This document shows positions 1-7,026 of a stretch of 43,005 nucleotides of DNA, in pieces. Position numbers and translations under genes: made by a program. Each line of letters begins with the position of its first letter. Positions within the stretch are counted from its first letter, which is position 1. This DNA comes from DATCLS01 sp036563805 (GTDB lineage Bacteria > Actinomycetota > Acidimicrobiia > Acidimicrobiales > VFJN01): positions 1 through 43,005 of the forward strand of contig DATCLS010000084.1 in NCBI GenBank assembly GCA_036563805.1, given 5' to 3'. The notes below the pieces were generated by a model. It was not told where the DNA came from. It saw only the letters and a list, made by a program, of their open reading frames with translations, and did not search any database.

Positions 1-153
1 ACCAACCGGCAGATCGGCGAGCAGCTGTACCTGGCCGAGAAGACGGTCAAGAACTACGTGTCCAACCTGCTCACCAAGCTGGGCATGCACCGGCGCACCG
101 AGGCGGCCGTCTACGCCGCCCGCATCGCCGCCAAGCGCGAGAACCGGCGCTGA
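1..153 (+). CDS. C-terminal end of a NarL/DevR-type response regulator (partial)
   Basis: The first 50 codons, in frame 1, encode the last part of a LuxR-type helix-turn-helix and then a stop at 151-153. Recognisable pieces are TNRQIGEQLYLAEKTVKNYV (recognition helix region) and SNLLTKLGMHRRTEAAVYAA, which is very close to the DevR/DosR branch of two-component regulators. The receiver domain and start lie outside the window, so the signal and partner kinase cannot be read. In this family the domain binds DNA as a dimer once the missing receiver Asp is phosphorylated. The family call is firm; the DevR-like subgroup is recalled from sequence pattern. Confidence 0.85.
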   Translation, partial: TNRQIGEQLYLAEKTVKNYVSNLLTKLGMHRRTEAAVYAARIAAKRENRR

Positions 154-319
154 GGCCGCCAACCTCGCCGAGGTCCGACCTCGCGGGCGCCGACCTCGAC
201 GCCGAGATGGCGAACGACGAGCGGGCGGCCGAGGCGTACGACGCCGCCCGCCCGGCCCACGTCACCGGTGTCGCCGCCCACGCCGAGGCCGTCCGCTGAC
301 CCCTCGCCGCGGCTGATCG

Positions 320-342
320 CCGGTCGACCGACGGTCGACCGG
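320..342. promoter_or_regulatory. Perfect inverted repeat (10-bp arms, 3-bp centre)
   Basis: CCGGTCGACC at 320-329 and its exact complement GGTCGACCGG at 333-342 flank the triplet GAC. The short centre suits a protein-binding palindrome as well as an RNA hairpin. No T tract follows. It lies 167 bp after the response-regulator stop. Confidence 0.35.
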
Positions 343-391
343 TGGCTGAGCGCCCGCCTGCGCACGGCTGACCCGCTCGGGCGGGTGGTCG

Positions 392-420
392 GTCCCGGCG
401 CGACACGTCGGTGTCGGGAC
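392..420 (+). terminator. Possible hairpin downstream of the response regulator
   Basis: An inner 6-bp stem (CGACAC 401-406 with GTGTCG 411-416, loop GTCG) is extended by GTCC 392-395 pairing with GGAC 417-420 across a 5-nt bulge. No U tract follows. It is a weak terminator candidate. Confidence 0.25.
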
Positions 421-703
421 GGCCGGCCCGGTGCTGGGCCGGAGCGCCCGGGCCGGCCACCCGGCTCCGCCGCCTGAGCCGGGCGCCGGCTCCGTCCGCC
501 CGAGCGCCGGGGAAGAGGCTCGCCGCCGGAGGCTCTGTGCCCCTCCGGCAATCTCGCACGCCGGCGCCGCTCGGTCATCCGTAGCCCGATCACGTACGCG
601 GCCGGGTCCGACTACGTACGATGGGCGCCCACGGGGCGAGCTGGGTGGCAGGCCGGCCAGCCGACCACACCAACAGTCGGCCAGGAGGAGGGTCGCGGTC
701 GCG

Positions 704-3262
704 GTGCAGTCTCCGTGGTCTTTCGTGGGCCGCGAGCCCGAGCTGGGACGGATCGACGAGGCGCTCGACCGCGCCGCCGGCGTCGTCCTGGTCGGCGACG
801 CAGGGGTCGGCAAGACCCGCCTGCTGACCGAGGCCGTCAAGCGGTCCGAGGCCGCGGGGCGGCGGGTCCTGGTGGTGCGGGCGACCCGGTCGTCGGGCGC
901 CGTGCCGCTCGGGGCGTTCGCGCCCCTGCTCCCGGTCGAGGGCGAGACGGCCTCGCTGCCCCGGGGCCGCGAGGCGATCCTGGCCCGGGAGCCGGCCGTC
1001 CTGGCGGTCGACGACGCCCATGCGCTCGACGACGCCTCGGCCGCCCTCGTCCACCAGCTGGCCACGCAAGACGGCGTGCGCGTGCTGGCCACCGTGCGCC
1101 GGGGTGAGGGCGCCCCCGACGCCATCGTCGGCCTCTGGAAGGACGGCGCCTGCGAGCGCCTCGACCTGGCGCCTCTGACCCGGGCCGCGCTCGACCGGGT
1201 GGTCGTCGAGGCGCTGGGCGGGCCGGTCGACGGCCGGTTCCTGCACCTGCTCTGGAGCCGCACGCTCGGCAACGCCTTGTTCGCCCGCGAGCTGCTGGCC
1301 GCCGCGGTCGAGAGCGGCGCCCTGGCCGACCGCGACGGCCTCTGGACCCTGACCGGACCGTTCTCGCCGCCCACCCGCCTCCACGAGCTGCTCGCCGGCC
1401 GGCTGGAGGGCCCGCAGACGCCCGAGCGCACCGCCCTCGACCTCCTCGCCCTGGCCGAGCCCCTGCCCTTCGACGTCCTGGCCGAGCTGGTCGGCGACCA
1501 CGCCCTGGAGCGGCTCGAGGAGCGGGGCCTGGTCACCCTCGACGAGTCGGCCCAGGCCGACGCCCGGCTCGGCCACCCGCTGCTGGCCGACGTCCTGCTC
1601 GACGCGCTCGGCGCCATCCGCAAGCGCCGCCTGCTGCGCGAGCTGGTGGCCGCCGTGTCGGCGCGCCCGCTGCCGGTCGAGGCCGGCGGCCGGCTCGTCC
1701 GCTGGCGGATCGACGCCGGGCTCGACGTGTCGCCCGGCGAGCTGCTGACGACTGCCCGGCGCTACCTGCTCGTCGACCCGGAGCTGGCCGAGTCGCTGGC
1801 TCGCCAAGTGCTCGCCGCCGGGGCCGGCCACGAGACGGCGGCCCTCATGACGCTGGTCGAGATCACGACGATGACCGGCCGGGCCGAAGAGGCCGCCGCC
1901 CTGCTCCGCCGGCTGCCGTCGGGCTCGTCGCGAGACCGGTCCCGGCGGGAGGTCGATCTCGCTCTCGTGCTGGCGTTCGGCCTCAACCGCCAGCGCGACG
2001 CCGCCGAGCGACTGGAGGCCCTGCTCGACGAGGTCGACGAGCGCGACCGCACCTACGTGGCCGGCCAGATCCCGCTCCTGTGGCTGCTCGCCGGCCAGAT
2101 CGACCGGGCCCGGACGCGCGCCGAGGACGTGATCGCCGACGACCGGTCCACGGAGGCCGACCGACTGGGAGCCGAGCTGGTGCTCGTCCCGGTGCTCAAC
2201 CTTGTCGGGCGCCCGGTCACCGCACTGGAGCGGGCGGCGGACGTGCACCCCCGGCTGGTCGACCACCCCCACGTCAACGAGTACATGGTCGGCCAGCTCG
2301 GCACGGCGGTGCCGACCGGGCACCGCTACGCCGGCGACCTCGACCGCGCCGAGGAGACGGCCCGGGCGGTCTACGAGCGCCTCACCGAGGAGGGCGCCGC
2401 CCAGCTGCGGGGCGTGTACGCGCTACGGCTCGGGCAGGTGCTGCTGTGGAAGGGCGAGCTGGTCCGGGCCGAGCAGCACTTCCTCGAGGCCGTCACCGCG
2501 CTGGAGGGCGACGCCATGACCCGGGCGTGCGCGGTCGACCACGTCCGCTACACCCGGGTGCTGCTGGGGCGGCCCGACCTGCCGAGTCCGCTGCCGCCCG
2601 CCGGCATGTACGCGGTCGAGCACGACCACCTGTCCGCCGGCGTGGAGGCGGCGGCCGGTGACCTCGCCTATGCCCGCACGCTCGCCCTCGGCGCCGCCCG
2701 ACGCGGGATCGAGACCGGCCACGTCGCCTACGCGGTGTTCGCCCTGTACGAGGCCGCCCGCCACGGCGCGGCGGCCGAGGCGGCCACGCTGGTGCCGGGC
2801 CTGCCGGAGCTGGAGGGGCGGCTGCTCCCGGCGCTGGTCGAGGCGGTCGAGGCGCTGGCCGCCGCCCCGGCGGCCGCCGGCGGGCGGCTGGAGGCGCTGG
2901 CCGACCGGTTCGAGGAGATGGGCGCCCGGCTGCACGCCGCCGAGATGGCAGCTGCGGCCGCCTCCGCGGCCGCCGCCCGGGGGCGGGCGACCGTGGCCAG
3001 CCGGCTCCGCACCCGGGCCCAGCTGCTGGCCGAGCAGTGCGACGGGGCGACCACGGCGCTGCTGCGCAACGCCGGCGGCGACGGGCTGACCGGCCGGGAG
3101 CGCGAGGTCGCCAGCCTGGCGGCCCGGGGGCTCACCGACGGCGAGATCGCCACCCGTCTGTCGGTGTCCCGGCGGACGGTCGAGACGCATCTCTACCGGG
3201 TGTACGGGAAGCTGGGCGTGGCCGGACGACGCGAGCTGGGAACGGTGCTGGCGCGGCGCTGA
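704..3262 (+). CDS. LAL-type ATP-binding LuxR family transcriptional regulator
   Basis: This 852-aa regulator belongs to the large ATP-binding LuxR (LAL/MalT-like, STAND) class. Near the N-terminus is VGREPELGRIDEAL, then a Walker A loop GDAGVGKT (about residues 31-38) and a Walker B region LAVDDAHALDD (about 101-110). The long middle is Ala/Leu/Arg-rich and helical, as in the TPR-like sensor part. The last 55 residues are a LuxR HTH, from LTGREREVASLAARG to SVSRRTVETHLYRVYGKLGV. I chose GTG 704 because it starts just before the conserved VGRE segment and has AGGAGGAG 13 nt upstream; an in-frame extension back to 431 is Arg/Pro-rich junk. The inducer and targets are unknown. Confidence 0.88.
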   Translation: MQSPWSFVGREPELGRIDEALDRAAGVVLVGDAGVGKTRLLTEAVKRSEAAGRRVLVVRATRSSGAVPLGAFAPLLPVEGETASLPRGREAILAREPAVLAVDDAHALDDASAALVHQLATQDGVRVLATVRRGEGAPDAIVGLWKDGACERLDLAPLTRAALDRVVVEALGGPVDGRFLHLLWSRTLGNALFARELLAAAVESGALADRDGLWTLTGPFSPPTRLHELLAGRLEGPQTPERTALDLLALAEPLPFDVLAELVGDHALERLEERGLVTLDESAQADARLGHPLLADVLLDALGAIRKRRLLRELVAAVSARPLPVEAGGRLVRWRIDAGLDVSPGELLTTARRYLLVDPELAESLARQVLAAGAGHETAALMTLVEITTMTGRAEEAAALLRRLPSGSSRDRSRREVDLALVLAFGLNRQRDAAERLEALLDEVDERDRTYVAGQIPLLWLLAGQIDRARTRAEDVIADDRSTEADRLGAELVLVPVLNLVGRPVTALERAADVHPRLVDHPHVNEYMVGQLGTAVPTGHRYAGDLDRAEETARAVYERLTEEGAAQLRGVYALRLGQVLLWKGELVRAEQHFLEAVTALEGDAMTRACAVDHVRYTRVLLGRPDLPSPLPPAGMYAVEHDHLSAGVEAAAGDLAYARTLALGAARRGIETGHVAYAVFALYEAARHGAAAEAATLVPGLPELEGRLLPALVEAVEALAAAPAAAGGRLEALADRFEEMGARLHAAEMAAAAASAAAARGRATVASRLRTRAQLLAEQCDGATTALLRNAGGDGLTGREREVASLAARGLTDGEIATRLSVSRRTVETHLYRVYGKLGVAGRRELGTVLARR

Positions 3263-3346
3263 GCCGGGTTGCGGCCCGTCCTCGCCCGGTGTCGCCGACC
3301 CGGGCCTGCGGCGGCCGACCGGCTGGTCGCGCCGAGGCCGCCGGGG

Positions 3347-3368
3347 GTACGCACCGAAAAGTGCGTAC
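3347..3368. promoter_or_regulatory. Perfect inverted repeat, probable HxlR operator
   Basis: GTACGCAC (3347-3354) and GTGCGTAC (3361-3368) form a perfect 8-bp inverted repeat around CGAAAA. A second near-palindrome, AAAAGTGCGTACTTTT (3357-3372), overlaps it. It lies 35 bp before the dehydrogenase start, and the HxlR gene is the next gene of the same transcript. DUF24/HxlR regulators bind such GTAC-centred palindromes, so autoregulation of the pair is the simplest reading. Confidence 0.6.
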
Positions 3369-3403
3369 TTTTCAGGTCGGCGGCTGTGGTGGACGATCCC
3401 GGC

Positions 3404-4273
3404 ATGGCACCTCCCTCCACCCCCGTCGCCGTCCTCGGGCTCGGCGCCATGGGCTCGGCCCTCGCCCGGGCGCTCCTCGCCGCCGGCCACCCCACCACCG
3501 TCTGGAACCGGACCGCCCAGCGCGCCGAGCCGCTCGTCGCCCTGGGCGCCCAGGCCGCGCCGGACCCGGCCGCGGCCGTCGCCGCCGCCGACGTGGTCCT
3601 GACCAGCCTGGTCGACGGTGCGGCCGTCACCGCCGTGCTCACCGCCGCCGCCCCCGCCCTGAGGGGCACGGCCGTCGTCGAGCTCACGTCGCTCACGCCC
3701 CGGGAGGCCGAGGCGATCGGCACCCTGGTGGAGGGCGCCGGGGCGTCGTACGTCTCGGGCTCGGTGATGGTGACACCGCCGATGATCGCCACCGCCGACG
3801 CGTCCCTGCTCCTGGGCGGCGACCGGGCCGCCTACGAGCGGATCGCCGACGTCCTGCGCGCGCTCGCCCCCAACCTGCGCTTCGTCGGCGACGCAGCGGC
3901 CACCGCACTGCTCGACATGGGCATGCTCGACGTCTTCTTCGGCGCGGTGACGTCGTTCGTCCACGCCGCGACGCTCGCTGGCACCGGCGGCGTCAAGCCG
4001 ACCGAGTTCCTGGAGCACGGCGAAGCGATGCTCCGGCTCGCCCTCGCCTCCACCCGCGAGCTGGCCGCCGAGCTCACGGCCGGCTCGTACCCCGGCGACG
4101 AGAACAGCATCGCCATGATGCGCCGGAGCATCGACCACGTCGTCGAGACCGCCGAGGAGCGCGGCGTCGACCCGGCGCTGCCGCAGGTGACCGCCCGCCT
4201 GATGGGCGACGCCGTCGACCGGGGATACGGTGGCGAGGGCTATGGACGAATCGCGGACCTGCTGCGGCGGTGA
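3404..4273 (+). CDS. NAD(P)-dependent imine-reductase/beta-hydroxyacid dehydrogenase-like oxidoreductase
   Basis: A 289-aa protein with an N-terminal Rossmann fold: VAVLGLGAMGSALARALL (about residues 8-25), followed by VWNRT, where Arg after the second strand favours NADPH. The middle VELTSLTPREAEAIG matches the 6-phosphogluconate/3-hydroxyisobutyrate dehydrogenase superfamily. The C-terminal helical domain ending in DRGYGGEGYGRIADLLRR is like the imine reductase (IRED) branch. ATG 3404 directly precedes the Rossmann motif; an upstream in-frame extension is not protein-like. The HxlR gene follows after 18 bp and an inverted repeat lies upstream, so the enzyme is probably induced by a reactive electrophile or redox signal. 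The substrate is unknown. Confidence 0.82.
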   Translation: MAPPSTPVAVLGLGAMGSALARALLAAGHPTTVWNRTAQRAEPLVALGAQAAPDPAAAVAAADVVLTSLVDGAAVTAVLTAAAPALRGTAVVELTSLTPREAEAIGTLVEGAGASYVSGSVMVTPPMIATADASLLLGGDRAAYERIADVLRALAPNLRFVGDAAATALLDMGMLDVFFGAVTSFVHAATLAGTGGVKPTEFLEHGEAMLRLALASTRELAAELTAGSYPGDENSIAMMRRSIDHVVETAEERGVDPALPQVTARLMGDAVDRGYGGEGYGRIADLLRR

Positions 4274-4291
4274 GGCCCGGCGGGGCCAGAC

Positions 4292-4726
4292 GTGAAGTCG
4301 CGCTACTTCAGCTGCGGGCTCGACGCCGCGGTCAGCGTCGTCGAGGGCAAGTGGAAGCCGCTGATCCTCTGGGAGCTCAGCCAGGGGCCCCGTCGGTACG
4401 GCAAGCTGCGCCGGGCGCTGCCGGGGATCAGCGAGAAGATGCTCATCCAGCAGCTCAAGCAGTTGCAGCGCGACGGCCTCATCGCCCGCACCGACCTCGG
4501 CGGCGTACCGCCCGGTGTCGAGTACGCGCTCACGCCGCTCGGCGAGTCGCTGAACGAGGCGCTGGTGCCGCTCGGCGACTGGGGCGAGAAGCACCTCCTC
4601 CACCTCGAGTCGCTGCAGGACGGCGAGGCGCGCCACGACGGCGCGGCGTCGGCGGGGCCCGCGGGGGTGGGCCCCGCCGGCCTCGCCGCGGCGAGTCGTG
4701 CGGGCCCCGCCCGTCAGCCGGGGTAG
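4292..4726 (+). CDS. HxlR (DUF24) family winged-helix regulator
   Basis: This 144-aa protein has the typical DUF24 layout: SCGLDAAVSVVEGKWKPLIL at the N-terminus, RRYGKLRRALPGISEKMLIQ (recognition helix region), QLKQLQRDGLIAR and EYALTPLGESL (wing). Cys8 sits at the place of the redox-active Cys in YodB/HypR-type members, so thiol-based sensing is possible. The last 30 residues are a low-complexity Ala/Gly tail. The start is GTG 4292, 18 bp after the dehydrogenase stop, so the two genes are probably one transcript. The 3' end overlaps the convergent FMN reductase gene by 13 bp. Confidence 0.88.
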   Translation: MKSRYFSCGLDAAVSVVEGKWKPLILWELSQGPRRYGKLRRALPGISEKMLIQQLKQLQRDGLIARTDLGGVPPGVEYALTPLGESLNEALVPLGDWGEKHLLHLESLQDGEARHDGAASAGPAGVGPAGLAAASRAGPARQPG

Positions 4727-5304
4727 GGCTCCCGGGCGCGGGCGTCGCGCAGGGCCCGTCCCCACCAGGCGAGCTGGTCCAGCATCGTGGCGGCGTACGC
4801 CGCCGCCTCGGCGTCGAGCGGCCGCCCGTCCGCGAACGTCTCGAAGTAGTTGGGGAAGGACAGGCGGTCGCGGATCGTCACCGCGTGCAGCTCGGTGAGC
4901 ACGTTCTCCAGGTGCAGCGCGGCGTGGCGGCCGCCGGACGGTCCGCCGTAGCTGACCAGGGCCACCGGCTTGGCCGTCCACTGGGTGAAGTGCCAGTCGA
5001 TCGCCGCTTTGAGCGAGGCCGGGAAGCTGTGGTTGTACTCGGGCGTCACGAGGACGACGGCGTCGGCGGCCTCCAAGCGGGTGGTGAGCTCGGCCATGCC
5101 CGCCGGCCGGGGGTAGGCGGTGGCGCCCTTCGGGGACACGGCCGGTAGCGCCAGGGGGAGCTCGACGTCGGCGAGGTCGACGACCTCGACCTTGAACCCG
5201 GCGTGCTCGCGGGCGCGGTCCGCCACCCAGTCGGCCACGACCGGACCGAACCGGCCCTCCCGCACGCTGCCGACGACGATCACGAGGTTGAGCGGTGTGG
5301 TCAT
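4714..5304 (-). CDS. NADPH-dependent FMN reductase (flavodoxin-like)
   Basis: A 196-aa flavodoxin-fold reductase. LVIVVGSVREGRFGPVVADW at residues 7-26 is the FMN phosphate loop, VLVTPEYNHSFPASLKAAID carries the hallmark PEYN motif, and SYGGPSGGRHA is the third flavin-contacting loop. Family members transfer electrons from NAD(P)H to FMN, quinones or azo dyes in the cytoplasm. ATG 5302-5304 is chosen because translation further upstream is not protein-like. The gene is divergent from the XRE regulator at 5417, with 112 bp between them, so that regulator may control it. The electron acceptor cannot be read from sequence. Confidence 0.88.
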   Translation of the reverse strand: MTTPLNLVIVVGSVREGRFGPVVADWVADRAREHAGFKVEVVDLADVELPLALPAVSPKGATAYPRPAGMAELTTRLEAADAVVLVTPEYNHSFPASLKAAIDWHFTQWTAKPVALVSYGGPSGGRHAALHLENVLTELHAVTIRDRLSFPNYFETFADGRPLDAEAAAYAATMLDQLAWWGRALRDARAREPYPG

Positions 5305-5416
5305 GGGCCTCACTCTCCGCCGGACCGGCGGCCGCAACCAGGCCGCGCCGAGGGTGGCCCTCGCACGGCCACCCTCGGCCCGCCGGTCCGCCCGGGCACC
5401 CCCGTACAGTGTCCCC

Positions 5417-6250
5417 GTGAGCACGCCGCTCGGTGACTTCATCCGTGCGAAGCGCGACGCCACGCCGCCCGAGGCGGTCGGCCTCCCCCGGGGCTCGCGC
5501 CGGCGCGTCCCTGGCCTCCGGCGTTCGGAGCTGGCGACGCTGGCGGGCATCAGCGTCGAGTACCTGGTGCGGATCGAGCAGGGCCGCGACCGCAACCCGT
5601 CGGCACCCGTGATCAACATGCTCGCCGACGCCCTCCGCCTCGACGCCGCCGAGCGGTGGCACCTCAAGCAGCTGACCAAGCGGGGCTCGTCGACCTGCGT
5701 GTCCGTGCTCAGCGACGTCGAGCTCGAGGTCCGGCCCACGGTCCGGGCCGTGCTCGACCAGCTCGAGCCGGGGATCGCTCTGGTCACCAACCGGCTCGGC
5801 GACGTGCTCGCCCACACGAGCGGGTTCGCGCTGCTCGTGGGCCCGTCCGGGCTGCTCGATGCGCCGTCGCCCAACCTGACCCGCTTCGTCTTCACCGACG
5901 GGCGCGCCCGGCAGCTGTTCCCCGACTGGGAGGCGATCGCCGACGAGCGGGTCATCGAGCTCACCATCGGGCCGGCCTCCGAGCGGGTCGACCGCTTCGT
6001 CGCCGAGCTGGCGGCGGCGGCCGGCGACGAGTTCACGTCCCGCGTCCGCCTCTACGACGTGCCCCGGCGTGGCGTCCAGCGGTGGCACCATCCGGCGGTC
6101 GGCGACCTGCGGCTCGAGCGCGAGGTACTGGAGGTGGGGCCGCCCGGTGCGCAGGAGCTGGTCGTGCTCCTGCCCGCCGACGAGGCCACGGCCGACGCGT
6201 GGGACCGCCTACGGCGCGAGGCCGCCGGCGGCCTCCGGGCCGTGATCTGA
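5417..6250 (+). CDS. XRE family regulator with MmyB-like ligand-binding domain
   Basis: A 277-aa protein. Residues 1-85 form a Cro/cI-type HTH that begins LGDFIRAKRDATPPEAVGLP and contains RVPGLRRSELATLAGISVEY and LVRIEQGRDRNPSAPVINML. This is the signature of the actinobacterial MmyB-like regulators. The rest (about 105-275) is the PAS-like MmyB C-terminal domain, with VTNRLGDVLAHTSGFALLVG and the common FTDGRARQLFPDWEAIADE segment. The start is GTG 5417, directly before the HTH. The family usually controls a neighbouring dehydrogenase or reductase, here most likely the divergent FMN reductase. The ligand is unknown. Confidence 0.88.
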   Translation: MSTPLGDFIRAKRDATPPEAVGLPRGSRRRVPGLRRSELATLAGISVEYLVRIEQGRDRNPSAPVINMLADALRLDAAERWHLKQLTKRGSSTCVSVLSDVELEVRPTVRAVLDQLEPGIALVTNRLGDVLAHTSGFALLVGPSGLLDAPSPNLTRFVFTDGRARQLFPDWEAIADERVIELTIGPASERVDRFVAELAAAAGDEFTSRVRLYDVPRRGVQRWHHPAVGDLRLEREVLEVGPPGAQELVVLLPADEATADAWDRLRREAAGGLRAVI

Positions 6251-6310
6251 CCGGGCGGCTGCCGCCGGCCCGGCCCGCCGGCGCCGCCGCGGGCGCAGCA
6301 TGATGGGCGG

Positions 6311-6970
6311 GTGCGCCTGATCGACGTGAGCCACGTCGTGGCCGACGGGATGACGACCTACCCCGGACTACCCGGCCCCCGGATCAGCGACCACCTCAGC
6401 TGGGAGGCGTCCCGGTCGATGTACGCGCCGGGCACGGAGTTCCAGATCGGCCGGATCGAGATGGTGGCCAACACCGGCACCTACCTCGACACCCCGGCGC
6501 ACCGGCACCGGGACGGCTGGGACCTCGCGGAGCTGCCCCTGGAGAAGGTGGCGCTGGTGCCGCTCACGCTCGTGGACGCACCGGGGCCGGCGATCGGCGC
6601 CCCGGTGTTCGACGGGCACGTGCTGGCCGACCGCGCCGTCGTCGTGCGCACCGGGTGGAGCCGCCACTGGGGCACGGAGGCCTACGGCGCCGGCGGCCAC
6701 CCCCACCTCACCGCCGATGCGGCGCAGGCGCTGGTCGACGCCGGGGCCCGGCTCGTCGGCATCGACTCGGTCAACATCGATGCCACCGCCACGGGCGATC
6801 GCCCGGCCCACACGATCCTGCTCGGCGCCGGCATCCCCATCGTCGAGCACCTCTGCAACCTCGACGCCGTCCCGGCCACCCCCGGGGACACCTTCACCGC
6901 CGTGCCCGTCAAGGTGGCGGGCATGGCCACGTTCCCGGTGCGGGCTTTCGTGACGGTCCCCGACGCCTGA
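6311..6970 (+). CDS. Cyclase/kynurenine-formamidase-like family protein
   Basis: A 219-aa member of the putative cyclase family (PF04199), which includes bacterial kynurenine formamidase. The family metal-binding signature HxGTHxDxPxH appears here as NTGTYLDTPAHRHRDG, so the first two His positions are Asn and Tyr while the DTPAH part is kept. Other family landmarks are DVSHVVADGMTTYPGLPGPR at the N-terminus, VVVRTGWS in the centre, VGIDSVNIDA and HTILLGAGIPIVEHLCNLD. GTG 6311 opens the conserved N-terminus. The altered first metal ligands mean kynurenine formamidase activity should not be assumed. No tryptophan-pathway genes are nearby. Confidence 0.8.
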   Translation: MRLIDVSHVVADGMTTYPGLPGPRISDHLSWEASRSMYAPGTEFQIGRIEMVANTGTYLDTPAHRHRDGWDLAELPLEKVALVPLTLVDAPGPAIGAPVFDGHVLADRAVVVRTGWSRHWGTEAYGAGGHPHLTADAAQALVDAGARLVGIDSVNIDATATGDRPAHTILLGAGIPIVEHLCNLDAVPATPGDTFTAVPVKVAGMATFPVRAFVTVPDA

Positions 6971-7026
6971 TTGCCGGGCACAGTAGGTAGACGTCTCCCC
7001 GTTTCCCGGGCCGAGCCGGCGGGCGG

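Larger units (their letters stand above)
154..703. other. 550-bp region without a convincing gene
   Basis: Reading frames here on either strand are low-complexity Arg/Pro/Ala stretches typical of G+C-driven shadow frames. What is visible instead: a perfect 10-bp inverted repeat at 320-342, a bulged hairpin at 392-420, and ACGTACG occurring twice (592-598 and 614-620), 22 bp apart, just upstream of the LAL regulator. The first two could end the upstream response-regulator transcript. The last could belong to the promoter of the downstream gene. Confidence 0.5.

Noticed and set aside
268..477. 69-codon plus-strand frame in the first gap
   Set aside because: Low-complexity composition, no recognisable motif, runs through two hairpins.
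431..703. In-frame extension of the LAL regulator back to 431
   Set aside because: Arg/Pro/Ala-rich, contains the non-coding palindrome region composition, and no ribosome site; the conserved domain starts right after GTG 704.
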